Shown: piece by piece, positions 34,855 to 43,554 of the stretch
How the letters are laid out: every line of letters begins with the position of its first letter
Position numbering within the stretch: position 1 is the first letter of the stretch
Origin: Clostridiales bacterium
Lineage (GTDB): Bacteria; Bacillota; Clostridia; Christensenellales; Borkfalkiaceae
NCBI GenBank assembly: GCA_015055505.1
Contig: SVIB01000008.1
Location: forward strand, 1-62,830
DNA: 62,830 bases
Direction of reading: 5' to 3'
Notes under the pieces: generated by a model
Seen by the model: only the letters and a program-made list of their open reading frames with translations
Told to the model about the DNA's origin: nothing
Databases searched by the model: none
Position numbers and translations under genes: made by a program

Positions 34855-37551
34855 TTACTCCGTTTGTCTTACCGTAGAGCCTGCCGATTCGGTTGCAGGC
34901 GTAACGGTTATTTTACTGTCTATCCTACTCTTCATCTCTGCAAGGTGAGAAATAAGACCTATCGTAAAGTTTTTGTTTTTAAGTCTTTCTAAACTGTCAA
35001 GCACGACTTCGACCAAATCGCCGTCCAACGTTCCAAATCCTTCGTCAAGGAAGAAAAACTCCATCGGTTTATTTGAACTTGCGTATATGTTGACCGAAAG
35101 GGCAAGCGCCAAAGATAAAGATACGAGGAAAGTTTCTCCGCCCGAGAGTGAAGACACCGACCTTTCTACTCCACCGTTTAGATTGTCTAAAACGAAAAAG
35201 CCGTCTTTACCGCTACTTGAATCTCTATACACGACGTCGTATTTACCGCCCGTAAGTTCAAGTAAGGTTTTTCTTGCCTCAACCGCAACGTCGCACAAAA
35301 ACTCAGACGCTATAAATTCAGTGAAAGATTTTCTTCCAATAGCCTCGCCAAGTCGTTCATATACGCTCATACGCGCGGTAAATTTTAACAGTTCTTGTTC
35401 TATTATACACCTTTCTTTTAATTTTTGCGACAATTTTTCAACATTATTTTGAAGATTTCCCAAAATTTTAATATTTTGTTCACGTATTTCGCCGATTTGT
35501 GCCGATTCTTTTCGTTTATCCTCATACTCCTCAATTGAAAAAGCCGAATTTTCAAGTTGCGTTTTATCCGTGCTTAGCGCGGTTTTTAAATACTCCACGC
35601 GCTTACGGTAATTCTCTATCTCTTCCCTAACCTCACTTGCATTATCTCCGGTTGATAGAATTTCCTTTGCTTTTTCCCCGTCCAATTCACTTTCTTCGAC
35701 GAGAAGTTGGTATTCGCTTTTACAGTTTTCGCAATCTTTATTGACTATTGCATAGTTTAGCTTAACAGCGTTTAATTTTTCAGTTGACAAAATCAGCAAC
35801 TCGTTTACGTCTTTATAGTTTCTTTTGATTTCGTTTTGTCTTTCTCCAATAAATTTTATCTTATCGCAAGTAAGAGTAAACTCTCTATCAAAATTATCGA
35901 CGTTATCTATAATTTTTGAAAGTTTTACGACAAGTAAATCTTGTTCTTTTGTTGCTAAAGACAAATTCTCTCCGTTTAATTGAATAAGTTTTTTAAGGCT
36001 GTTTATCTCCTCTTCTTTTTTTGCAATTTGCACGGTTATTTTCGATAACAGACTTTCTAATTCGTTTATTTTAGCCGTGCTTTCGGTATATTTAGAAATT
36101 GCTCCGTCAACCGAATCGTCGTCGCTTAAAGTTAAAGTTTTTACCTTTTCAGTAAACTCCTCGCTCCTATTTTTATACTCGTTTGATACGTACTTATAAA
36201 GAGGGCTTTCATCTTTAAACTCATTTACTATTTCGATTTGCTTTCCGTAATAATCAACTTGTCTTTGATATTCTTCTTTTAACGCGCAATCGCAGGCAAA
36301 CGAGAAAATAGACGAAGTTGCAATTTTACCCTTTGTTTCTTTCAACTTGTCTTCAATTTCACTCTTTTTAATGTTATAATCAACTAAATCGCTTTGTCGC
36401 TCGGCAAGTTCAACGTCGTTTCCGTTTACGGTAGCGGTTAGTTTTTTTACTTGCAAATTTAAATCGTTAAGCCTTTGAGCGTCGTTTTTTGCAACTGCTA
36501 AAACCTGCTTTCTTTCTAACAGTTGCTTTTCTTCCCTTTCAAGGTCGGTTAAAAGATTAAACTCGTCTTGACACGCTTTCATGCGTTCTTTTAGATTTGC
36601 ATGCTCTTCCTTAGCGCTCTTTATTACCGTTTCAAACTTCTCTTTTTCTTCTAATTTTGCTTTGTAATTTTCATACTTTGCGCCGATAAGTTTTGCCTTT
36701 TCGTATAAAACTAAATTGCTTTCTTTTTGAGCGAAACTCTCTTCTTGCTTTAATAAATAGTTATACTCGTCTAAATTCTTTAAATAGGTTTCACGAATAT
36801 TGTAAAACTTTTGATTTTTTTCGATATATTCTAAGATTTTACTTTGTTTTACGGATAACTCTTCTAAAAGTAACGAACAATTTTTAACCTCAGTTTCAGC
36901 CTCTTTACACGCCTCTTCGGTTACACCGTCAAATTGGCGTAACTCTCCTTTAAGCGAGGCAATTTCTCTATCTAAGGAGTTAATACGGCTCTTTAATTTT
37001 GCGTTAAATCTATCGCCGTATTTTTCAAGGTCGAATAACTTTTCAATTATCTTTACTCTTTCGGCTTTTGTGGCTTTTACAAAAGTTGAAAACTCCCCTT
37101 GAGGAAGAATTATACATTTTGTAAATTCACTTTGACCAAGCCCGATTATTTCTTCAATTTTTGCGTTGACTTCGTTAGTTTTTTCGGCAAGAGAAATAAG
37201 ACTGCCGTCCTTTAATTCGTATAAGTAAGCCGTTGAACTTCTATACGCGCCCTCTTTTGAAAGAGAAAACGACCTTTCTACCCTATAAGTATTTCTTTTG
37301 CCCCTTTCGGCAATTTCAAAATCAAAGCAAACGTAAGCCTTTTTACAGCGTGTGCTAACTATTTCAGCCATATTAAGACCGTAAAGTCCGCCGTAAAGTG
37401 AAATTATTATCGCGTCTAAAATGGTACTTTTTCCGCTTCCCGTTGAACCGAATATCCCAAATAAACCGCCTTTGGTAAGCGGTGTAAAATCAATAACGGT
37501 TTTTGCAGAGAAACTTCTTATTCCTTCAAATTCTAATTTTAAGGGTTTCAT
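34855..37551 (-). CDS. sbcC: Exonuclease subunit SbcC, SMC-like ATPase
   Basis: SbcC forms with SbcD the Mre11-Rad50-type nuclease that opens hairpins and processes DNA ends. The 898-residue protein has Walker A GSTGSGKS (35-42), a Q-loop QGEFSTF, two long coiled-coil arms (about 170-430 and 450-730), the ABC signature SLSGGETFLV (801-810) and Walker B FFFLDEGFGTLD (832-843). The C-P-x-C zinc-hook motif common in bacterial SbcC is not visible; the only cysteine pairs in the arms are CDC at 420-422, near the hinge, and CENC at 607-610. It is one base downstream of sbcD, the normal partner order. Confidence 0.94.
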   Translation of the reverse strand: MKPLKLEFEGIRSFSAKTVIDFTPLTKGGLFGIFGSTGSGKSTILDAIIISLYGGLYGLNMAEIVSTRCKKAYVCFDFEIAERGKRNTYRVERSFSLSKEGAYRSSTAYLYELKDGSLISLAEKTNEVNAKIEEIIGLGQSEFTKCIILPQGEFSTFVKATKAERVKIIEKLFDLEKYGDRFNAKLKSRINSLDREIASLKGELRQFDGVTEEACKEAETEVKNCSLLLEELSVKQSKILEYIEKNQKFYNIRETYLKNLDEYNYLLKQEESFAQKESNLVLYEKAKLIGAKYENYKAKLEEKEKFETVIKSAKEEHANLKERMKACQDEFNLLTDLEREEKQLLERKQVLAVAKNDAQRLNDLNLQVKKLTATVNGNDVELAERQSDLVDYNIKKSEIEDKLKETKGKIATSSIFSFACDCALKEEYQRQVDYYGKQIEIVNEFKDESPLYKYVSNEYKNRSEEFTEKVKTLTLSDDDSVDGAISKYTESTAKINELESLLSKITVQIAKKEEEINSLKKLIQLNGENLSLATKEQDLLVVKLSKIIDNVDNFDREFTLTCDKIKFIGERQNEIKRNYKDVNELLILSTEKLNAVKLNYAIVNKDCENCKSEYQLLVEESELDGEKAKEILSTGDNASEVREEIENYRKRVEYLKTALSTDKTQLENSAFSIEEYEDKRKESAQIGEIREQNIKILGNLQNNVEKLSQKLKERCIIEQELLKFTARMSVYERLGEAIGRKSFTEFIASEFLCDVAVEARKTLLELTGGKYDVVYRDSSSGKDGFFVLDNLNGGVERSVSSLSGGETFLVSLSLALALSVNIYASSNKPMEFFFLDEGFGTLDGDLVEVVLDSLERLKNKNFTIGLISHLAEMKSRIDSKITVTPATESAGSTVRQTE

Positions 37552-37552
37552 A

Positions 37553-38713
37553 TTATTCCTCCGCTATTATTTCAAGGTACGCCGACATCAATTCTTCGTC
37601 AGGCTCTTTTCCGTATTTCTCTTTAATAAATTCAACGAATAATTCTTTATCGCTTAAGTGTTTTCTTCCCGTAATTCTATCCCCGTCGTTATTTGATAAA
37701 AGTTCCAATTTAAGTTTGGTAATATAGGGGTATTTTTCTTTTAATTTTGCAGTTTCTTCAACTGCCAAAGGTCTATCGGAAAAAATCGTAAAATCAATGA
37801 AATTATCTGGATATTTTGAAAGTATTACGTCTGCCGACTCTATACCGCTGACACTTAATTTGCAAAGTTTCCTGCCCGAATTTAAACTCACAGTTTTTAA
37901 GTCTTTTATTTCTCCGTTTATAACGCTGAATACCGTAACCGATTTCTCGTTTCCAACCTCGTCGTACGAATACTGCAAGGGCGCACCGCTATAGATGACG
38001 TTACCGCTTTTTGACGCGCTTTGTCTTTTGTGAAGATGACCGAGCGCGGTATATTTTACGCATTTGGGAATTGCGTTTGGCGAAACGACTTTTGCTCCGC
38101 CTAAATCAATACTTCTCTCTCCTTCCGTCGTTTGTCCGCCAAGCATAAATAAATGCGAAAGCAATATTGCGGTATACTCCTCTTTTTTGCGTGAAAAAAT
38201 TTCTTCCAAAAGGTCGCCGACTTTCTCGCCGTAAGTTTTTTCTTTGTCAATCTCGTAACCCTTAGGAGCTTCGCCAAAATAAGGGACTGTGGCAATAAAA
38301 CAAGTTTCATTATCACCCTTAAAAACGATATAATTATTCCCCGTTTCAATAAGGTCTAATTTACCGTATCTGCCGAGATTGAAATTGTTATCAGCCCCAC
38401 ACAAAAAAGCGCCACGCCTTGAGGCTAAAGCCTTAGACGCGGTGAGCCTGTCTTCGTCGTCGTGGTTTCCTGCGATTGCGACGGTGACTATCCCCTTTTG
38501 CGTTAATAAATCTAAAAATTCAAAAAATAAATTTTCGGCGTTTGAAGACGGCATAAACGTATCGAATACGTCACCTGCAATAAGCACTGCGTCCACGTTT
38601 TCGCTTTGGGCTATATTAGATATTTCGGTTAATACTTCAGACTGCTCGTCTAAACGTGAAAATCCGTCGAGTTTTTTTCCGATATGAAGGTCGGAGGTGT
38701 GCAAAAATTTCAT
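37553..38713 (-). CDS. sbcD: Exonuclease subunit SbcD, Mre11-like nuclease
   Basis: SbcD is the metallophosphoesterase nuclease subunit. The 386-residue protein has the full two-metal motif set: HTSDLHIGKKL at the N-terminus, LIAGDVFDT, AGNHDDEDRL and LSHLFMLGG, followed by YTALGHLHKRQ. The open frame extends 11 codons further upstream, but MKFLHTSDLHIG is the family start and has AGGAAA ahead of it, so I set the start at 38713. It heads the long minus-strand run and is divergent from the dnaD-like gene; the 131-base AT-rich gap between them should hold promoters in both directions. Confidence 0.96.
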   Translation of the reverse strand: MKFLHTSDLHIGKKLDGFSRLDEQSEVLTEISNIAQSENVDAVLIAGDVFDTFMPSSNAENLFFEFLDLLTQKGIVTVAIAGNHDDEDRLTASKALASRRGAFLCGADNNFNLGRYGKLDLIETGNNYIVFKGDNETCFIATVPYFGEAPKGYEIDKEKTYGEKVGDLLEEIFSRKKEEYTAILLSHLFMLGGQTTEGERSIDLGGAKVVSPNAIPKCVKYTALGHLHKRQSASKSGNVIYSGAPLQYSYDEVGNEKSVTVFSVINGEIKDLKTVSLNSGRKLCKLSVSGIESADVILSKYPDNFIDFTIFSDRPLAVEETAKLKEKYPYITKLKLELLSNNDGDRITGRKHLSDKELFVEFIKEKYGKEPDEELMSAYLEIIAEE

Positions 38714-38769
38714 AATTAATTGTTTCCTAAAAAAATAAAACCACAAAATGTTGTGTTTTGAAAAAATTT

Positions 38770-38797
38770 TTGTAAAATATCTTGATTTTTTTATAAT
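38770..38797 (+). promoter_or_regulatory. Probable promoter of the dnaD-dnaC pair
   Basis: TTGTAA (38770-38775) and TATAAT (38792-38797) are 16 bases apart, about 47 bases before the dnaD-like start. The whole gap is very AT-rich, which makes chance matches more likely. A minus-strand promoter for sbcD must also lie here but I could not single one out. Confidence 0.5.
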
Positions 38798-38844
38798 AAT
38801 ATAATAATATATTTTAACAAGAAAATCAAGTATTGAGAGGAATT

Positions 38845-40251
38845 ATGTCGTTTTGTACTTTTTCAAAAGATTATAATACGAATACAACAACAACCGTTGA
38901 CAATAAGTTTATTGATATGTATTTACCGATTGCCACGGGAGATGCCGTAAAAGTTTACCTTTACGGTCTTTTCGTATGCAAATCGGATGAGGAAATTACT
39001 CTTGAAAACTTTGCAAAATCAATAAATTTAGACGTTGAAGAAGTAAAAAACTGTTTTACTTTTTGGGAAGAATTCGGCGTGTTAAACGTCATTTCTCAAG
39101 AGCCGTTTACAGTTAAATATCTACCCGTTACCTCTCACAAACCTAAAAAGTACAATCCCGAAAAATATACCGGATTTAATAAGGCTTTACAAGTGCTTAT
39201 TCCCGATAGAATGATTACTCCTAACGAGTATTCGGCGTATTTTTCGATTATGGAAGAACACTCTATAAAGCCTGAGGCAATGCTTTTAATTATAAAATAC
39301 TGCGTTGACCTTAAAGGTAAAAATATAGGTTTCAAATACATTTTAAAGGTCACTAACGACTTTGCATCAAGAGGTATCACTTCCGAAAGCAAAATTGAAA
39401 AAGAACTTTCCGATTACACTATAAAATCTGCCGATTTATATGAGATTTTTGCAGTAATTAACCCTAACGGCAAGCCTGAAATCGAGGATATGAATTACTA
39501 CAAAAAGTGGATTGAAGAATTAAAATTTTCTAAAAACGCCATTATTACTACGGCAACTAAAAGCAAAGTTAAAAGCACTGCAAAACTTGATAAAGAACTT
39601 TGTCTTTTATACTCCGCTAAAAAATTCTCTCCCGAAGAAATCGACAGCTTTTATAAAGAGAAAAAGCGCTTGACTGAACTTGCAATTTCTGTAAACAAAA
39701 CTCTTTCGGTTTATACCGAAGTAATAGAGCCGGTAGTTGAAAATTATATTATTCCTTGGACTAACAAAGGCTACGGCGAGGACGCTCTTTTATTTATTGC
39801 CAACTACTGTTTCCGTAAAAACAGGCGTACACTTGAAAGCATGAACGACGTAGTTGACAAATTATATTACAACGGTCTTATAACCGTAAACGCTATCGCC
39901 GAATTTATAAAATCGTCTACTGCTGACGACGAATTTATAAAAACGCTCTTAACTATTGCAGGGCTTTCGCGCCGTCCTACCGATTACGACAGACAAAGTC
40001 TTAAGGTTTGGCGTTCTTGGAATTTCTCAGACGAGATGATTACCGAGGCTGTAAACCTCTCCGCAGGTAAAAACAGTCCTTTATCTTACGTAAACGCCAT
40101 ACTTTCGGAATGGAAAACCGAAGGAATTTTCTCTATTGATAAAATAACGAAAGTTAAACCGTCTACGAAAACTACTGCGTTTAAATCGCAAAATTATACC
40201 GCCGAAGAACTTAACGCACTTATAGACGATATTGACGACATTGAATTTTGA
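38845..40251 (+). CDS. DnaD-domain replication initiation protein
   Basis: DnaD/DnaB-type proteins of Firmicutes remodel DNA at the origin or at restart sites and help load the replicative helicase. The 468-residue protein has an N-terminal winged-helix region (about 20-95, ATGDAVKVYLYGLFVCKSDE) and two helical DnaD-type modules. The second ends in YVNAILSEW, matching the Y-x3-I-x2-W pattern of DnaD C-terminal domains. I start at the ATG at 38845, six bases after GAGAGG, instead of the in-frame TTG at 38833. It is followed after eight bases by the helicase-loader gene, which supports a replication role. The specific orthology (DnaB-like, DnaD-like or a merger) is not certain. Confidence 0.9.
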   Translation: MSFCTFSKDYNTNTTTTVDNKFIDMYLPIATGDAVKVYLYGLFVCKSDEEITLENFAKSINLDVEEVKNCFTFWEEFGVLNVISQEPFTVKYLPVTSHKPKKYNPEKYTGFNKALQVLIPDRMITPNEYSAYFSIMEEHSIKPEAMLLIIKYCVDLKGKNIGFKYILKVTNDFASRGITSESKIEKELSDYTIKSADLYEIFAVINPNGKPEIEDMNYYKKWIEELKFSKNAIITTATKSKVKSTAKLDKELCLLYSAKKFSPEEIDSFYKEKKRLTELAISVNKTLSVYTEVIEPVVENYIIPWTNKGYGEDALLFIANYCFRKNRRTLESMNDVVDKLYYNGLITVNAIAEFIKSSTADDEFIKTLLTIAGLSRRPTDYDRQSLKVWRSWNFSDEMITEAVNLSAGKNSPLSYVNAILSEWKTEGIFSIDKITKVKPSTKTTAFKSQNYTAEELNALIDDIDDIEF

Positions 40252-40259
40252 GGTAATTT

Positions 40260-41195
40260 ATGATAAACGATAATTCAGTTTACGCTGAACTTGATAAAAT
40301 TTTTGCTGAAAAGCAACGAAAAGCAACGGCTAAAAGCCTTGCCATAGAGGAAATACTTTTTAACGACAGCAACTATCTTTCGGCGTATAACTCATATAAT
40401 AGCGCAAGATTTGAGGTTAGCAAAGCAAAGTTTAACGGCGATAAACAAGCCGAAAAATCTTTTACCGAAGAGATGAAAAACTTTAAAGCCGAAATGGATA
40501 AAATTATTTCAAATTACGGCTACTCTTCAAAGGATTTTAAGCCCGATTTTGAATGTAAAATTTGTAAAGACACGGGAACGCTTGAGGACGGCAAGAGATG
40601 TAAATGTTATAAAAAAGCACTTTCAAATCTCACGCTGAAAACTCTTGGTATAGAAAACAAAAAACTCCCCTCTTTCAAAAAAGCGACCTTTAAAGACCTT
40701 AATAACCTTGAAAAAATTTACGATAAAATGTACGATTACTGTCAAAAGTTCCCAAATACCGACAAAAATATCGTAATTGCGGGAACGGTTGGCGCAGGAA
40801 AGAGTTATCTTGCAGGCTGTATTGCAAACGAAATACTTTCAAAAGGCTATAACGCAGTTTTTATATCGGCTTGCGAACTTAATTCGGTACTTATTAAATA
40901 CCATACGGCAAAAATCGACGATAAAGGCGCTTATTTAGACCTTTTGATAAACTGCGATCTATTGATTATCGACGACCTTGGCAGTGAGCCTATCTATAAA
41001 AACGTCACCGAAGAATACCTTCTTATGATCGTAACTGAAAGAACGATTAAAGGCAATCCCTTTATTATCACAACCAACCTTGAGCAAGAACAACTTTTAG
41101 ACAGATACGGAGATAGAACGCTCTCCCGTCTTAACGATAAACGGCACGGTGTATTTATCCAAATTAAAGGCGAGGATTTAAGACGGAAAAAATAA
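40260..41195 (+). CDS. DnaC/DnaI-type helicase loader
   Basis: The 311-residue AAA+ protein should load the DnaB hexamer onto single-stranded DNA. It has an N-terminal helical helicase-binding region, a cysteine cluster C-x2-C-x11-C-x-C (C99, C102, C114, C116) that is probably a zinc site as in Bacillus DnaI, then Walker A GTVGAGKS (175-182), Walker B LLIIDDLGSEP and the sensor/arginine region DRTLSRLNDKRHGVFI. It forms a two-gene plus-strand unit with the DnaD-like gene. Transposon-borne IstB proteins are related, but the cysteine cluster and the neighbour argue for a chromosomal DnaI. Confidence 0.92.
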   Translation: MINDNSVYAELDKIFAEKQRKATAKSLAIEEILFNDSNYLSAYNSYNSARFEVSKAKFNGDKQAEKSFTEEMKNFKAEMDKIISNYGYSSKDFKPDFECKICKDTGTLEDGKRCKCYKKALSNLTLKTLGIENKKLPSFKKATFKDLNNLEKIYDKMYDYCQKFPNTDKNIVIAGTVGAGKSYLAGCIANEILSKGYNAVFISACELNSVLIKYHTAKIDDKGAYLDLLINCDLLIIDDLGSEPIYKNVTEEYLLMIVTERTIKGNPFIITTNLEQEQLLDRYGDRTLSRLNDKRHGVFIQIKGEDLRRKK

Positions 41196-41252
41196 GGCTG
41201 TGTCACAACGTATGACTGCTTTTAATGAAAAGAATTAGCCAAAAACACTATA

Positions 41253-41285
41253 ACGGGCGGTTGCATTTTAAATGCAACCGCCCGT
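41253..41285. terminator. Long hairpin between convergent dnaC and lysR
   Basis: A perfect 15-bp stem (ACGGGCGGTTGCATT with its complement) has a three-base loop, TTA. It lies 57 bases after the helicase-loader stop and 15 bases after the lysR stop on the other strand, so it can serve both genes. There is no uninterrupted T tract on either side (the plus-strand side reads CTTGTATACCGTTT), so termination may be weak or the hairpin may mainly protect 3' ends. Confidence 0.7.
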
Positions 41286-41300
41286 CTTGTATACCGTTTA

Positions 41301-42203
41301 TTATGCGTTATATTGGTCGTCGTCCAATATCTTAATAAATTCTTTTATCGCAAAGGTATGTAATGATTCGTCTTTATTTAAAACGATACCTCTTGCTCTT
41401 AAAGGAAGTTTAGGCTCTACTTTTATTTCGTGAAGTTCGCCCCTTTCAAGTTCGTCTAAAACGTAACGGCGAGGAACACAAGCAATTCCCATTCCCGTTT
41501 TTGCCATTTCTATTATAAGTTCAACACTTCTAACTTCAAATTCAGGGTTGACCGTTATTCCCATAGAATCCAAAAAACTGTCAATTTCCTTTCTCGTTGA
41601 ACTTGAATTATCAAGCATTAAAATTGGATAGTTTGGAATATCTTTTAAATCGAGAGTTACTCCGTATAAATTAGAATACTTATCCGAGGCTACGAAAATA
41701 TCTTCCATAATACCCGTTTGACCGGTCAAAACGACGTCGTCGTCATAAATGGGCAAACTAACGAGTCCTACGTCGGCTTTATCAGTTTTTATTCTTTCAA
41801 TCGTTTCTTGCGAAGTACAGTCCTTAAACGTAATCGTTACGTTTGGATAAAGTTCGTGGAATTTTTTAATATAACGCATTAAAAAGTGCGTAACGACCGT
41901 ATCGGATGCGGATATACGCAAAGTTCCGCTTGCTATATTTTTACTGTCTTTAAATTCCGTTTCAGCCATATCAAGCAGTTTAATTGCCTTTTCTACTACC
42001 TCAAAGAACTGTTTTCCGCCCGTTTCGGTAAGTTCCATTCCTCTGCTTACACGGTTGAAAAGTTTTCCTCCAAGTTGGCTTTCAAGTCTTTTTATTGCTT
42101 GAGAAACGGCAGGCTGAGAAAGATACAATTCCTCCGCCGCTTTCGTAAGACTTTGACATTTCGCTACGGTGTAAAATATTTTATATAAATTTAAGTCTAC
42201 CAA
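41301..42203 (-). CDS. LysR family transcriptional regulator
   Basis: The 300-residue protein has the N-terminal winged helix-turn-helix (LNLYKIFYTVAKCQSLTKAA, then LYLSQPAVSQAIKRLESQLG) and a periplasmic-binding-protein-like effector domain (about 90-295). It is most similar in layout to the CysL/CbbR-like group of activators, but the inducer cannot be read. LysR regulators often control a divergent neighbour; here the upstream neighbour is mnmE in the same direction (11 bases), so its targets are probably elsewhere. It is the last gene of the proS-to-lysR unit. Confidence 0.95.
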   Translation of the reverse strand: MVDLNLYKIFYTVAKCQSLTKAAEELYLSQPAVSQAIKRLESQLGGKLFNRVSRGMELTETGGKQFFEVVEKAIKLLDMAETEFKDSKNIASGTLRISASDTVVTHFLMRYIKKFHELYPNVTITFKDCTSQETIERIKTDKADVGLVSLPIYDDDVVLTGQTGIMEDIFVASDKYSNLYGVTLDLKDIPNYPILMLDNSSSTRKEIDSFLDSMGITVNPEFEVRSVELIIEMAKTGMGIACVPRRYVLDELERGELHEIKVEPKLPLRARGIVLNKDESLHTFAIKEFIKILDDDQYNA

Positions 42204-42214
42204 CGTCTATCCTC

Positions 42215-43552
42215 CTATTTTCCTACGCAAAATTTACTGAAAATTTCATCAATTATCGATTCGCTTGCAGTTTCTCCGCTAACTTCTCCAAGAGCGTCCC
42301 AAGCCGTCTTAATATCAATAGCCGAAAGGTCCGCCGTGTTCACGCTAAACCCAACTATTGCGTCTTCTAAAGCCTTTTTTGCCTCTTTTAAAGAGTTTAA
42401 ATGCCTTTCTTCAGTTAAAAAATCTACGTCTAAATCTATTTTTCCGCCAAAAGCCTTCTCGACGAGGGCTTTTTTAAGTTCTTCAGTATTGTATCCCGTC
42501 TTTGCGGAAACATAAATATCACCGCTAATTTCAGGGTTTTCGTTTATATCATTTTTATTTACGACTACGACTCTTTGCTTAAACTCAGTTTGATTTAAAA
42601 TCTTAACGTCGTCGTCTTCTAACGGTTTACTGCCGTCTAAAACGACTAAACATACGTCACATTCTTGAAGTATTGCCTCGGAGCGCTTAATACCAACGCT
42701 TTCAATCTCGTCGCTACTCTCTCTAATTCCTGCCGTGTCGTAAAGATTAAAGCGAACGCCGTCAATCTCAATTTCGCCCTCAACGACGTCTCGCGTCGTT
42801 CCTGCAATAGAAGACACTATTGCTTTATCGTAATCTAAAAGACGGTTAAGTATCGAACTTTTTCCTGTGTTAGGCTTACCTAAAAGAGCAACTTTAACGC
42901 CGTGTTTTATCTTTCTACCCTTTCCGTAGCGTGAAACGATACCCTCAATTTGGTCTTTTACGCTATTTAAAGTAACTAAAATTTCGTCGTAGTTATCTTC
43001 GGTTACACCCTCTTCGGGGTAATCAATACCCGCGTCAATGTAAGCTAAAACGTAGGTTAAACGGTTTTGCATATCAATGATTGCTTTGGTCAGTTTTTCT
43101 CTATAAAGGTAATATCCTGCCTTAACCTCGCCAACGCTTTCGCTATTTATCATATCAATAAGCCCCTCGCAAGAGGATAAACTCATTTTTCCGTTTAAAA
43201 ACGCCCTTTTTGTAAATTCCCCTTTACTTGCAGGCTTTGCGCCAAGTGAAAAGGCTTGTTTTAAAATACCGCGAGTTATAGCAATACCGCCGTGACAATG
43301 AAATTCCACCATATCTTCGCCGGTGTAACTTTTCGGGCCTTTAAAATACACGCACATACCAAAATCGGTAAAATGTCCGCCGTCTATTTCGCCTACGTAA
43401 AGTTTGTAGGGTTCAAAATCTCTTACCTCGGTTTTACCGAGAGGTTTAAACATTTTCTCGGCTATATCGAGCGGAGAATTTCCGCTTATTCTTATTATTG
43501 CAACTCCGCCAACGCCTGAAGCAGTGGAAATTGCCGCTATATTATCACTCAT
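42215..43552 (-). CDS. mnmE: tRNA uridine-5-carboxymethylaminomethyl modification GTPase
   Basis: MnmE, with MnmG, modifies the wobble uridine of several tRNAs. The 445-residue protein has the N-terminal tetrahydrofolate-binding domain (DNIAAISTASGVGGVAIIRI), a helical domain, an inserted G domain with GKPNTGKSS, GTTRD, DTAGIRE and VVNKNDI, and the C-terminal CVGK (442-445) whose cysteine is catalytically required in the family. The partner mnmG is not in the window. In many Firmicutes mnmE sits near the origin with rnpA-yidC-jag; here those genes are absent and it follows an unknown membrane protein by two bases. Confidence 0.97.
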   Translation of the reverse strand: MSDNIAAISTASGVGGVAIIRISGNSPLDIAEKMFKPLGKTEVRDFEPYKLYVGEIDGGHFTDFGMCVYFKGPKSYTGEDMVEFHCHGGIAITRGILKQAFSLGAKPASKGEFTKRAFLNGKMSLSSCEGLIDMINSESVGEVKAGYYLYREKLTKAIIDMQNRLTYVLAYIDAGIDYPEEGVTEDNYDEILVTLNSVKDQIEGIVSRYGKGRKIKHGVKVALLGKPNTGKSSILNRLLDYDKAIVSSIAGTTRDVVEGEIEIDGVRFNLYDTAGIRESSDEIESVGIKRSEAILQECDVCLVVLDGSKPLEDDDVKILNQTEFKQRVVVVNKNDINENPEISGDIYVSAKTGYNTEELKKALVEKAFGGKIDLDVDFLTEERHLNSLKEAKKALEDAIVGFSVNTADLSAIDIKTAWDALGEVSGETASESIIDEIFSKFCVGK

Positions 43553-43554
43553 AA

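Noticed and set aside
34973..35452. 159-codon plus-strand open frame inside sbcC
   Set aside because: It covers the SbcC signature and Walker B region in antisense; serine-rich translation is typical of a shadow frame.
40260..41195. IstB transposition helper instead of a helicase loader
   Set aside because: No transposase or terminal repeats are near, the protein has the DnaI-type cysteine cluster, and the upstream gene is DnaD-like.
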